Assembly: GCA_031272305.1 (NCBI GenBank) | Contig: JAISUA010000244.1 | Location: 1-15,597 of the forward strand | Source: Clostridioides sp. | Lineage (GTDB): Bacteria > Bacillota > Clostridia > Peptostreptococcales > Peptostreptococcaceae | Direction of reading: 5' to 3' | DNA length: 15,597 nt | Part shown: positions 5,826-13,184 of the stretch, in pieces | Position numbering within the stretch: the stretch's first letter is position 1 | How the letters are laid out: each line of letters opens with the position of its first letter | Position numbers and translations under genes: made by a program | The notes under the pieces: model-generated | What the model saw: only the letters and a program-made list of their open reading frames with translations | Told to the model about the DNA's origin: nothing | Databases searched by the model: none

Positions 5826-8666
5826 ATGGAAGAAAAAATAGTAATAAAAGGAGCGAGAGAGCACAATTTAAAAAACGTAAATATTGAAATCCCTAGAGAT
5901 AAATTTATTGTTTTCACTGGTTTGTCTGGATCTGGAAAATCTTCACTTGCATTTGATACTATTTATGCAGAAGGTCAGAGAAGATATGTTGAGAGTTTGT
6001 CCTCTTATGCAAGACAATTTCTAGGTCAAATGGAAAAACCAAACGTAGAATTTATAGGAGGATTATCTCCAGCTATAGCAATAGATCAAAAGACAACATC
6101 AAAAAATCCACGTTCTACTGTAGGAACTGTCACAGAAATATATGATTATCTAAGACTTTTGTTTGCGAGAGTTGGCGATGTTCATTGTCCGGTATGTGGC
6201 AAGAAAATATCTCAAATGACAATTCAAGAGATAGTTGATAAAATACTTGAGTTTCCAGAAAGAACGAAGATTCAGATATTATCACCTATAATAAGAGGCG
6301 AAAAAGGTGCTCATAAAAAAATAATCGAAAAAATAAAAAAAGCAGGCTATGTTAGAGTTCGAATAGACGATGTAAATTATGAAGTAGCAGAATTAGACGA
6401 GGAAAATTTAAACTTAAATAAAAATCAAAAACATAGCATTTCTGTTGTGATAGATAGGATTATAGTCAAATCTGGAATAGAATCAAGACTTGCTGATTCT
6501 ATAGAAACAGCAGTAAAATTATCAGAAGGTTTGACAACAGTTCAACTTATAGAAGAAGATAGAGAAGTTTTATTTTCGACAAAATTTGCGTGCCCTGATC
6601 ATGGAATGGCGATAGAAGAAGTTTCACCTAGAATGTTCTCTTTCAATGCTCCTTTTGGAGCTTGTGACTATTGCAACGGAATCGGTGAGATGAGAAATGT
6701 AGATCCAGAACTTGTAGTACCTGATCATGATTTATCGATAAGACAAGGTGCTATTGCTGGATGGAGTTCAGCTGGTTCAAATGATGAAACATATTACAGT
6801 AAGATGGTAAGAAGTCTTGCTGAGATTTACAATGTATCACTTGATACGCCATTTAAAGATCTTCCAGAAGACTTTGTAGAGGAACTTCTTTATGGGAAAA
6901 ACAATACAATAGTTAAATTTGATTATGATTCGAGATTTGGTGGAAGAAAAACATATGAATCATATTTTGAAGGTGTAATTTCAAATCTTGAGAGAAGATA
7001 TTCTGAAACAAATTCAGAGTATATGAGAGATAAGATAGATGAGTTTATGTCTGAAATTCCTTGTCCTAAGTGCAAAGGAAGAAGACTTAAAAAAGAAGTG
7101 TTGTCGATTTTAGTCGGAAATAAGAACATTATGGAAGTAACAGATTTATCTATTGTAGAACTTATAGATTTTCTGGAAGGACTTGAATTATCTGAGCAGA
7201 AGCAATTTATAGCGAGAGATATTTTGAAAGAAATCATAGCAAGAGCGAAGTTCTTAAAGAATGTAGGACTTGAATACTTGAATCTTTCTAGAAAAGCTGG
7301 AACTTTATCTGGTGGAGAGGCTCAACGTATAAGACTTGCAACTCAAATTGGTTCTGCACTTGTTGGAGTGTTGTATGTATTGGACGAACCAAGTATAGGA
7401 CTTCACCAACGTGATAATGGAAAACTTATTGATTCTCTAAAAAATCTTTCTGGACTTGGAAATACTTTGATAGTAGTAGAACACGATGAAGACACAATGA
7501 GAGCAGCTGATTATATAGTGGATATAGGTCCAGGAGCTGGTTCTCAAGGAGGAAATATAGTAGCACAGGGAACATTAGAAGATATTTTGGCAAACGAAAA
7601 TTCTATAACAGGTCAGTATTTAAGTGGGAAAAAATTAATAAAAATCCCTGAAAGTGTAAGAAAGGGAAGTGGAAATTTTCTAAAAATAATAGGTGCTACA
7701 GAAAACAATTTGAAGAATATAAACGTCGAAATTCCTCTTGGAAAATTTGTATGTGTAACAGGCGTATCAGGATCTGGAAAGAGTACACTTGTAAATGAAA
7801 TATTATGCAAAGCAGTTGCAAGTATAGTAAACAGAAGAAAGAGAAGATCTGGAAAACACAAGAGAATAGAAGGAATTGAAAATATAGATAAAATCGTAAA
7901 TATAGATCAAGCACCAATTGGTAGAACTCCTCGTTCAAATCCTGCCACGTATACAGGAATGTTTGATATGATAAGAGATATATTTGCTGCTACAAATGAA
8001 GCAAAAGCAAGAGGATATAAAAAGGGAAGATTTAGTTTCAATGTAAAAGGTGGAAGATGTGAAGCTTGTAGAGGAGATGGAATTCTAAAAATAGAGATGC
8101 ACTTCCTTCCAGACGTGTATGTTCCTTGCGAAGTCTGTAAAGGAGCTAGATATAATAGAGAAACACTTCAAGTAAAATACAAAGACAAAACTATAGCAGA
8201 TGTTTTGGATATGACAGTAGAAGAGGCAGTAGTTTTCTTTGAAAATATTCCTAATATAAAAAGAAAGTTAGATACTCTAGTGGATGTAGGCCTTTCTTAT
8301 ATAAAACTTGGACAACCATCTACAGAATTGTCAGGTGGAGAAGCTCAAAGAATCAAACTTGCTACAGAACTAAGCAAAAGATCAACAGGAAAAACTCTAT
8401 ATGTTTTAGATGAACCTACTACAGGACTTCATACAGCTGATGTCGACAAGCTTATAAACGTATTGCAAAAACTTACTGACACAGGAAACACAGTACTTGT
8501 TATAGAACACAATCTCGATGTGATAAAGACTTGCGACTATATCGTAGATCTTGGACCAGAAGGTGGCGATAATGGCGGAACTGTGGTTGCAACAGGTACA
8601 CCTGAGGAAGTATCGAAAGTAGAAAAATCATACACAGGTCAATTTTTAAAAAAATATTTTAAATAG
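5826..8666 (+). CDS. uvrA: Excinuclease ABC subunit A (UvrA)
   Basis: UvrA is the damage-sensing ABC-type ATPase dimer of nucleotide excision repair that delivers UvrB. The start is ATG 5826 after AGAAGGGA. The 946-residue length is usual. Two ATPase heads are complete: Walker A GLSGSGKS (32-39), signature LSGGEAQ (494-500) and Walker B YVLDEPS; then Walker A GVSGSGKS (646-653), signature LSGGEAQ (835-841) and Walker B YVLDEPT. Zinc sites are Cys256/His259/Cys280/Cys283 in the first insertion domain, the CxxH form, and Cys745/Cys748/Cys768/Cys771 in the second. An extra CPVC at 121-124 and CPKC at 413-416 are also present. Nothing is missing. Confidence 0.98.
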   Translation: MEEKIVIKGAREHNLKNVNIEIPRDKFIVFTGLSGSGKSSLAFDTIYAEGQRRYVESLSSYARQFLGQMEKPNVEFIGGLSPAIAIDQKTTSKNPRSTVGTVTEIYDYLRLLFARVGDVHCPVCGKKISQMTIQEIVDKILEFPERTKIQILSPIIRGEKGAHKKIIEKIKKAGYVRVRIDDVNYEVAELDEENLNLNKNQKHSISVVIDRIIVKSGIESRLADSIETAVKLSEGLTTVQLIEEDREVLFSTKFACPDHGMAIEEVSPRMFSFNAPFGACDYCNGIGEMRNVDPELVVPDHDLSIRQGAIAGWSSAGSNDETYYSKMVRSLAEIYNVSLDTPFKDLPEDFVEELLYGKNNTIVKFDYDSRFGGRKTYESYFEGVISNLERRYSETNSEYMRDKIDEFMSEIPCPKCKGRRLKKEVLSILVGNKNIMEVTDLSIVELIDFLEGLELSEQKQFIARDILKEIIARAKFLKNVGLEYLNLSRKAGTLSGGEAQRIRLATQIGSALVGVLYVLDEPSIGLHQRDNGKLIDSLKNLSGLGNTLIVVEHDEDTMRAADYIVDIGPGAGSQGGNIVAQGTLEDILANENSITGQYLSGKKLIKIPESVRKGSGNFLKIIGATENNLKNINVEIPLGKFVCVTGVSGSGKSTLVNEILCKAVASIVNRRKRRSGKHKRIEGIENIDKIVNIDQAPIGRTPRSNPATYTGMFDMIRDIFAATNEAKARGYKKGRFSFNVKGGRCEACRGDGILKIEMHFLPDVYVPCEVCKGARYNRETLQVKYKDKTIADVLDMTVEEAVVFFENIPNIKRKLDTLVDVGLSYIKLGQPSTELSGGEAQRIKLATELSKRSTGKTLYVLDEPTTGLHTADVDKLINVLQKLTDTGNTVLVIEHNLDVIKTCDYIVDLGPEGGDNGGTVVATGTPEEVSKVEKSYTGQFLKKYFK

Positions 8667-8704
8667 ATTAGAACGTTTAGATTCTATAATATAACTTATT
8701 ATGA

Positions 8705-8783
8705 GAAGTGCATATGATAGAAAACGGATGTTTTCGCACTTCGAACCAAGTAGAAAGTTCGATTACGAAAATCATAGATTTTC
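8705..8783 (+). other. Pair of stem-loops just after uvrA, possible structured RNA
   Basis: GAAGTGC (8705-8711) pairs with GCACTTC (8736-8742), and GAAAAC (8720-8725) pairs with GTTTTC (8730-8735) around GGAT, giving 13 bp with an 8-nt bulge on one side only. GAAAATC (8767-8773) then pairs with GATTTTC (8777-8783) around ATA. The neighbouring AAAGTTCGA (8754-8762) could pair with TCGACTTT about 45 nt later. A TATAAT at 8685-8690 lies 15 bp before the first stem. It may be a 3'-UTR structure of uvrA or a short RNA. Confidence 0.4.
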
Positions 8784-8975
8784 TATCTCGCTTCTTTCAA
8801 GAGTTTCGACTTTTTATCGAATATAATTTCCTGAAAGTCTTATTAGAGCAGTTTTTAAAATTTAGTATTTTATATAAATTAAAATTTGAATTAAAATTTG
8901 AATTTAAATAAAATGCTGATAAATATTTAAAAATTATATTTCGACAAATTAATAAAAAATTTAAATAAAAAAACA

Positions 8976-9024
8976 AACAAGCTAATTAATTATTTATAAA
9001 AATCGATAGTTGGCTTGTTTTTTT
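8976..9024 (+). terminator. Intrinsic terminator, possibly bidirectional
   Basis: AACAAGCTAATTA (8976-8988) pairs with TAGTTGGCTTGTT (9007-9019) over 13 positions, two of them G-U. A seven-T run follows at 9018-9024 and an A run precedes, so it could work in either direction. It probably ends the uvrBA transcript, about 310 bp after the uvrA stop. Confidence 0.8.
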
Positions 9025-9143
9025 GTCAAAAAATAAAAAACAAAACTTTTTATACAAAAGAAATAAAAAATATACAATAAAATGAATCTAATAAAAAAAT
9101 TATAAAAAATAAAATTTTTTATAGTAATTTAACTAAAAGCTAT

Positions 9144-9151
9144 GTTATAAT
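9144..9151 (+). promoter_or_regulatory. Extended -10 promoter candidate
   Basis: TGT-TATAAT (TATAAT at 9146-9151) is a perfect -10 with an extended TGn. No good -35 is present. It is preceded by TTAACTAAAAGCT (9129-9141), a 13-mer that recurs upstream of oppA at 14424-14436, again with a TATAA word 4-5 bp downstream. Transcription from here would enter the hairpin at 9187-9220. Confidence 0.55.
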
Positions 9152-9186
9152 GTATTCGGAAAGTAATAAGAAAATAAATTAAGTTT

Positions 9187-9220
9187 TTTTAGTTTGAAAA
9201 TTAAATATTTTGAACTAAAA
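9187..9220 (+). other. 13-bp hairpin in presumed leader
   Basis: TTTTAGTTTGAAA (9187-9199) pairs with TTTGAACTAAAA and its preceding T (9208-9220), two pairs being G-U, around an 8-nt loop. It would start about 30 nt into a transcript from the promoter at 9144. Its arms contain the same AACTAAA/TTTAGTT word found in the palindrome before oppA. Confidence 0.5.
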
Positions 9221-9355
9221 CCTTTCAATACAGAGGATTATATTCTATTTAGACTAAAAAAGAAAAAGTTGTTCCAACCTCAAAGTAATTGCTATTTACA
9301 ACAAAAATTTTGTTTTAAAATGATGAAAAATATTGTGGAATTTTTTAAATTTCTC

Positions 9356-9391
9356 ATTGAAAGATTAAATTGTATTGAAAGATTAAATTGT
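9356..9391. repeat. Perfect 18-bp tandem duplication
   Basis: ATTGAAAGATTAAATTGT occurs twice head to tail (9356-9373, 9374-9391). No gene is supported over it. Confidence 0.9.
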
Positions 9392-9472
9392 TAGTTAAGT
9401 GTAATAAGTTTAATACAGAGCAAAGCAAAGTTTTCTGAACTTTGACAATAAAACGTATCTAATTAATTTTAG

Positions 9473-9508
9473 AAAAAAAGTATCTAAATTAAAAAAAGTA
9501 TCTAAATT
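9473..9508. repeat. Second perfect 18-bp tandem duplication
   Basis: AAAAAAAGTATCTAAATT occurs twice (9473-9490, 9491-9508). A related CGTATCTAATTAA word lies just upstream at about 9454, suggesting a decayed third copy. Confidence 0.9.
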
Positions 9509-9557
9509 AATTAGACAAAAAATATGAACTTTATTTTACTTGAAGTGTTTATAACTT

Positions 9558-9586
9558 TTGCATTGTTACTGTTAAAAATATATTAT
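9558..9586 (+). promoter_or_regulatory. Sigma-A-type promoter candidate before membrane protein
   Basis: TTGCAT (9558-9563), a 17-bp spacer and TATTAT (9581-9586) match a housekeeping promoter. The predicted start would fall at about 9593, on the SD of the next gene, so this promoter would give an almost leaderless message; the upstream promoter at 9144 may be the main one. Confidence 0.4.
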
Positions 9587-9604
9587 ATTCTAGGTGATGA
9601 TTAG

Positions 9605-9979
9605 ATGGAAAATATAAAAGAATATTTTGGAGATATTTTTAAATGTTTAAAAATATCCCTACCTGTAGCAATTTTACTTGCTGTTTTTGGAATGATATCA
9701 TACACAATAAAAATATTGTTTAAGATTTCATTAGAGTTTTCCTCAATAGACATGATGCTTGCAATAAGAAATGCAGGAATAAAAATATCGTGTCTTGGAA
9801 TTTTACTCGGCGTACTTGGAATGATTAGACATGAAAAGAATACAAGAGATTTTGAAAATCAAGAAAAATGGGAGAAATACTTTAAAAAATTAAAAATTGT
9901 AGGAACTATATTGTTCATTTCATTTTTTTCTTTGATATATTTTTTGATATTAGATTTAGCGTTATATTTTTTTAAATAA
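9605..9979 (+). CDS. Small three-helix membrane protein, unknown function
   Basis: The 124-residue product starts at ATG 9605 behind AGGTGAT (from 9592). It has three hydrophobic segments, at about 17-39, 57-74 and 97-122, separated by a short polar loop (40-56) and a charged loop rich in Glu, Lys and Trp (75-96). The N-terminus is short and there is no cleavable signal or catalytic motif. I do not recognise the family. It lies between the long non-coding gap and oppB on the same strand, 133 bp before oppB, with no clear terminator in between, so read-through into the opp genes is possible. It is not a recognised Opp component. Confidence 0.75.
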   Translation: MENIKEYFGDIFKCLKISLPVAILLAVFGMISYTIKILFKISLEFSSIDMMLAIRNAGIKISCLGILLGVLGMIRHEKNTRDFENQEKWEKYFKKLKIVGTILFISFFSLIYFLILDLALYFFK

Positions 9980-10003
9980 ATATTCATAATTGTGCAATAA
10001 ATG

Positions 10004-10012
10004 TGTTATATT
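10004..10012 (+). promoter_or_regulatory. Extended -10 promoter candidate for the opp operon
   Basis: TGT-TATATT (TATATT at 10007-10012) lies about 100 bp before the oppB start and resembles the extended -10 at 9144. A 6-bp inverted repeat, TCTTGA (10048-10053) with TCAAGA (10065-10070), lies in the leader that would follow. No clear -35 is seen. Confidence 0.4.
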
Positions 10013-10112
10013 TTACATGCTAGATTTGATTCAAAATTAATATATACTCTTGAGTAGTTTATCGTCAAGAAGTTACAAACCAATTAAAAAACAAAGTAGA
10101 AGGGGGAATAAT

Positions 10113-11042
10113 ATGTTTAAATTTATCGTTAAGAGATTTGGATACATGCTGTTGACACTTTTCATTGCATGTTCAATCACATTTTTCTTAATAAGATTAA
10201 TGCCAGGAGATCCATTGGCTGCAATGGGAAGAAGTCTTCCAGAACAAGTAAGGATAAACTATATGGCTAAATACGGTCTTGATAAACCATTGTTAGTACA
10301 ATACGGTCTATTTTGGAAGAACTTTTTACATGGAAATTTAGGTGAAAGTCTTCAGTATCCAGGTAGAACAGTTATAGATGTTATCAAGCAACATGCACCT
10401 ATATCTGCAAGAGTTGGAGGACAAGGGCTTATCATAGGAGTATCATTAGGTATAGTACTAGGTATTCTTGCAGCATTCAACAGAGGAAAATGGATAGATG
10501 GTGGAGTGATGATTTTTGCAGTAATTGGAATATCAGTTCCAAGTTTCGTTATGGCTAGTTTACTTCAATTTATATTTGCAGTAAATTTAAGGCTATTCCC
10601 TGTTATAGGTTGGGGAGAATTTAAACACACTGTTTTACCTAGTTTGGCGTTATCGTTTGGTTCGATAGCGATATATGCGAGGTATTTAAGGGCAAATTGC
10701 CTAGATGTAATAGGTCAAGATTATATTTTGACAGCAAAAGCAAAAGGAGTTTCAAACATTTCTTTAGTAGTGAAACACATTATAAGAAATGCTATACTAC
10801 CTGCTATAACAATTTTAGGAACTCAAGTTATAAATATATTTACAGGTTCTATAGTAGTAGAAAGTATGTTTTCAGTGCCTGGACTTGGAAAGTATTATAC
10901 AGAAGCGATTTTGGCAAATGATTACTCAATGGTTATGGGAGAAACCGTTTTCATAACAGCTATGTTTATATTCGCTGTATTTATGATAGATATATTATAT
11001 TCTCTTATAGATCCAAGAATAAGATTAGCTGGAAAACGTTAA
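10113..11042 (+). CDS. oppB: Oligopeptide ABC transporter permease OppB
   Basis: OppB is one of the two membrane-spanning subunits of the peptide importer. I chose ATG 10113 (309 residues, starting MFKFIVKRFGYML) because AGAAGGGGG lies about 7 nt upstream; a longer frame from TTG 10050 adds 21 residues unlike the family. The first helix (about 9-29) is followed by the family word MPGDPL (30-35), then a periplasmic-side region to about 95 and five more helices between about 100 and 297. The EAA-type loop that docks with the ATPase is DYILTAKAKGVSNISLVVKH (203-222). The end, LYSLIDPRIRL, is typical. oppC follows after 16 bp, so the two are co-transcribed. Confidence 0.96.
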   Translation: MFKFIVKRFGYMLLTLFIACSITFFLIRLMPGDPLAAMGRSLPEQVRINYMAKYGLDKPLLVQYGLFWKNFLHGNLGESLQYPGRTVIDVIKQHAPISARVGGQGLIIGVSLGIVLGILAAFNRGKWIDGGVMIFAVIGISVPSFVMASLLQFIFAVNLRLFPVIGWGEFKHTVLPSLALSFGSIAIYARYLRANCLDVIGQDYILTAKAKGVSNISLVVKHIIRNAILPAITILGTQVINIFTGSIVVESMFSVPGLGKYYTEAILANDYSMVMGETVFITAMFIFAVFMIDILYSLIDPRIRLAGKR

Positions 11043-11058
11043 GTAGGAGGGTATAGTG

Positions 11059-11979
11059 ATGGAAAAAGTAGATAATTCTAAATTTGAGATTATAGGTTGT
11101 AAAGATCTTGATGCAGAAGCTATTGTCAGACCTAGTATAACATATTGGCAAGATGCGTGGAGAAGACTAAAGAAAAATAAATTATCAATGACGGCACTTT
11201 GTGCAATAATTTTTATTGCAGTGATGACAATTATTGGACCTCATCTAACTAAGTTTGGTTTTGATGAACAAATAAAAGGATCTCAAGATTTGTGGCCAAG
11301 TGCTACGCACTGGTTTGGAACAGAACTTCTTGGTAGAGATATTTTTGCTAGAATTTGGGTAGGTGGCAGAATATCTATGATTATAGCACTAGTTGCTACA
11401 TTTATCGACATATTTGTAGGGACTATGTATGGTGGAATATCAGGCTATTTCGGTGGTCTTGTAGACGATATTATGATGAGAATTGTTGAAATTCTTCAAG
11501 GAATACCTTATCTAGTATTAGTAATATTGTTGAAGATTGTTCTTGGAGGAGGAAGTATTTTTTCTATAATTCTTGCAATGACACTTACTGGATGGACTGG
11601 TATAGCTAGACTTGTAAGAGGACAAGTACTTCAAATAAAAGAACAAGAATATGTTTTGGCAGCTAAAGCTCTAGGTGCAAGTCCTATGAGAATAGTTGTT
11701 AAACATTTAATACCAAATACAATAGGTGTTATGATAGTTGCAATTACTCAAGATATACCAAGTTTTATATTTGCAGAATCATTTTTGAGCTTTTTAGGTC
11801 TTGGTGTACAATCACCTATGACTTCTTGGGGAGCAATGGCATCTTTGGCGAATCCTAAGTTGCAATTTTACCCATATCAATTATTCTTTCCAGCGATGGC
11901 AATATCAATAACAATGTTGTCTTTTAATGTTCTAGGAGATGGACTAAGAGATGCACTAGATCCTAAGTTAAGACAATAG
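11059..11979 (+). CDS. oppC: Oligopeptide ABC transporter permease OppC
   Basis: OppC is the partner permease of OppB. ATG 11059 (306 residues) is preferred over GTG three bases earlier; AGGAGGG at 11045-11051 serves it. The long cytoplasmic N-terminus (1-43, including ITYWQDAWRRLKKNK) and first helix (about 44-64) match the OppC N-terminal domain. HWFGTELLGRDIFARIWVGG (84-103) is the hallmark of DppC/OppC proteins. The EAA loop is EYVLAAKALGASPMRIVVKH (197-216), and the C-terminus is FNVLGDGLRDALDPKLR. Five further helices are visible. It is separated from oppD by a 174-bp gap with repeats, in contrast to the tight oppB-oppC join. Confidence 0.96.
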   Translation: MEKVDNSKFEIIGCKDLDAEAIVRPSITYWQDAWRRLKKNKLSMTALCAIIFIAVMTIIGPHLTKFGFDEQIKGSQDLWPSATHWFGTELLGRDIFARIWVGGRISMIIALVATFIDIFVGTMYGGISGYFGGLVDDIMMRIVEILQGIPYLVLVILLKIVLGGGSIFSIILAMTLTGWTGIARLVRGQVLQIKEQEYVLAAKALGASPMRIVVKHLIPNTIGVMIVAITQDIPSFIFAESFLSFLGLGVQSPMTSWGAMASLANPKLQFYPYQLFFPAMAISITMLSFNVLGDGLRDALDPKLRQ

Positions 11980-11990
11980 AAGTTATAGAA

Positions 11991-12079
11991 ATTGCAAATA
12001 ATTATAATTAATACAACACAGTTGAATAGCTTAGAATGCCTGTGTTATATATATTATTTGCACACAATTATAATTAATA
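11991..12079 (+). promoter_or_regulatory. Hairpin flanked by direct repeats inside the opp operon
   Basis: AACACAG (12015-12021) pairs with CTGTGTT (12040-12046), and further out GCAAATAAT (11994-12002) pairs with ATTATTTGC (12053-12061). The same stretch is bounded by direct repeats: 11991-12013 and 12057-12079 agree at 20 of 23 positions, including a perfect AATTATAATTAATA. There is no T tract, so it is not a standard terminator; it may be an mRNA processing or stability element, an operator, or the scar of a duplication. Confidence 0.6.
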
Positions 12080-12153
12080 TAAATTCTTAATTGTAAGAAT
12101 GAAGGATTATGATTAAGAAAAATTATATATTCGTTAAAGGGAGAGAAAATCAA

Positions 12154-13179
12154 ATGCCTAAAATATTAGAAGTAGAAAATTTAAATGTGTCATTTCACAC
12201 TTATGCTGGTGAAGTAAAGGCTGTAAGAGGAGTAGATTTTGAATTAGAAGCTGGAGAAACTCTTGCAATAGTTGGCGAATCAGGTTGTGGGAAAACGGTA
12301 ACTTCAAAAGCAATTATGAGATTACTTCCTGAACCTATGCCAGCAGAAATAAAAAAATGTTCAAAGATAATTTTTAATAATAAAAATATATTAGATATGA
12401 ATAACAAAGAACTTATGCATCTTAGAGGAGCAGAAATAGCGATGATTTTCCAAGATCCTATGACTTCTCTAAATCCAACGATGACTGTTGGAAAACAGAT
12501 TGCAGAAAGTTTGATAATCCATAAAAATATGAAAAAAGATGAAGCATTTAAAGAAGCAGTAAATATGCTTAAATTGGTAAATATACCTAATGCTGAACAA
12601 CGTGCAAAGCAATATCCTCACGAATTTTCTGGAGGTATGCGACAAAGAGCAATGATAGCGATAGCACTTGCTTGCAATCCTAAGATACTTATAGCTGATG
12701 AACCTACAACAGCACTTGACGTTACTATTCAAGCACAAATCATGGACTTGATAGGAGAATTGAAAGAAAAACTAAACACAGCTGTCATACTTATCACACA
12801 CGATCTTGGTGTGGTTGCAGATACAGCTGATAGAATACAAGTAATGTATGCAGGAAAAGTAATAGAAAGAGGAAGTGTTGAACAAATATTCAAAAACCCT
12901 AAACATCCTTATACATGGGCGTTATTACAATCTGTGCCTAGAGTGACAGAAGGCAATAAACAAGAATTATATTCACTTCCAGGTACTCCTCCAGATTTGG
13001 TGTCACCACCAAAAGGATGTGCATTTTCTGCTAGATGCGAATATTGTATGAATGTATGTCTTGAAGAAGAGCCAGAAGTGACAAAGATAAGTGGTGGACA
13101 TACTGTTAGTTGTTGGTTACAACATGAAAATGCACCAAAAGTTGAAGTTCCTATAGGAATTAGTGAGGGGGTTCAGTAA
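12154..13179 (+). CDS. oppD: Oligopeptide ABC transporter ATPase OppD
   Basis: OppD is one of two cytoplasmic ATPases that drive peptide uptake. I chose ATG 12154 (341 residues, MPKILEVENLNVSF), served by AAAGGGAGAG; an ATG at 12109 would add 15 residues that do not look like the family, though a GAAGGA also precedes it. Motifs are Walker A GESGCGKT (41-48), Q-loop Gln100 in FQDPMTSLNP, signature FSGGMRQR (158-165), Walker B ILIADEP (178-184) and switch His216. The C-terminal oligopeptide/dipeptide domain has Cys289, 295, 298, 302 and 320; related OppD proteins carry an iron-sulfur cluster here, which is an inference for this one. oppF starts 5 bp later. Confidence 0.96.
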   Translation: MPKILEVENLNVSFHTYAGEVKAVRGVDFELEAGETLAIVGESGCGKTVTSKAIMRLLPEPMPAEIKKCSKIIFNNKNILDMNNKELMHLRGAEIAMIFQDPMTSLNPTMTVGKQIAESLIIHKNMKKDEAFKEAVNMLKLVNIPNAEQRAKQYPHEFSGGMRQRAMIAIALACNPKILIADEPTTALDVTIQAQIMDLIGELKEKLNTAVILITHDLGVVADTADRIQVMYAGKVIERGSVEQIFKNPKHPYTWALLQSVPRVTEGNKQELYSLPGTPPDLVSPPKGCAFSARCEYCMNVCLEEEPEVTKISGGHTVSCWLQHENAPKVEVPIGISEGVQ

Positions 13180-13184
13180 GTATT

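Larger units (their letters stand above)
8667..9604. other. 938-bp gap with repeats and hairpins but no supported gene
   Basis: The stretch between uvrA and the small membrane protein contains no reading frame with a convincing SD and protein-like composition. It holds a TATAAT at 8685-8690, two hairpins (8705-8742, 8767-8783), low-complexity AAATTTGAATT repeats near 8878-8908, a terminator (8976-9024), an extended -10 (9144-9151) with a downstream hairpin (9187-9220), two 18-bp tandem duplications (9356-9391, 9473-9508) and a hairpin CAAAGTT/AACTTTG at 9426-9444. TTGACA at 9442-9447 resembles a -35 but its -10 is weak. Confidence 0.6.

Noticed and set aside
8708..8911. 67-codon GTG-start frame after uvrA
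   Set aside because: It starts inside a hairpin, lacks a good SD and ends in a low-complexity KFELKFEFK run made by AAATTTGAATT repeats.
9194..9394. 66-codon TTG-start frame
   Set aside because: No SD, start lies within a hairpin arm, and its end is the 18-bp tandem duplication giving IERLNC twice.
10050..10112. N-terminal extension of OppB from TTG 10050
   Set aside because: The added residues are not membrane-like and a strong SD serves ATG 10113.
10697..10921. 74-codon frame inside oppB
   Set aside because: Shifted-frame shadow of the EAA-loop region of oppB.
12109..12153. N-terminal extension of OppD from ATG 12109
   Set aside because: A GAAGGA precedes it, but the 15 extra residues do not resemble OppD, and ATG 12154 has a better SD and a normal start.
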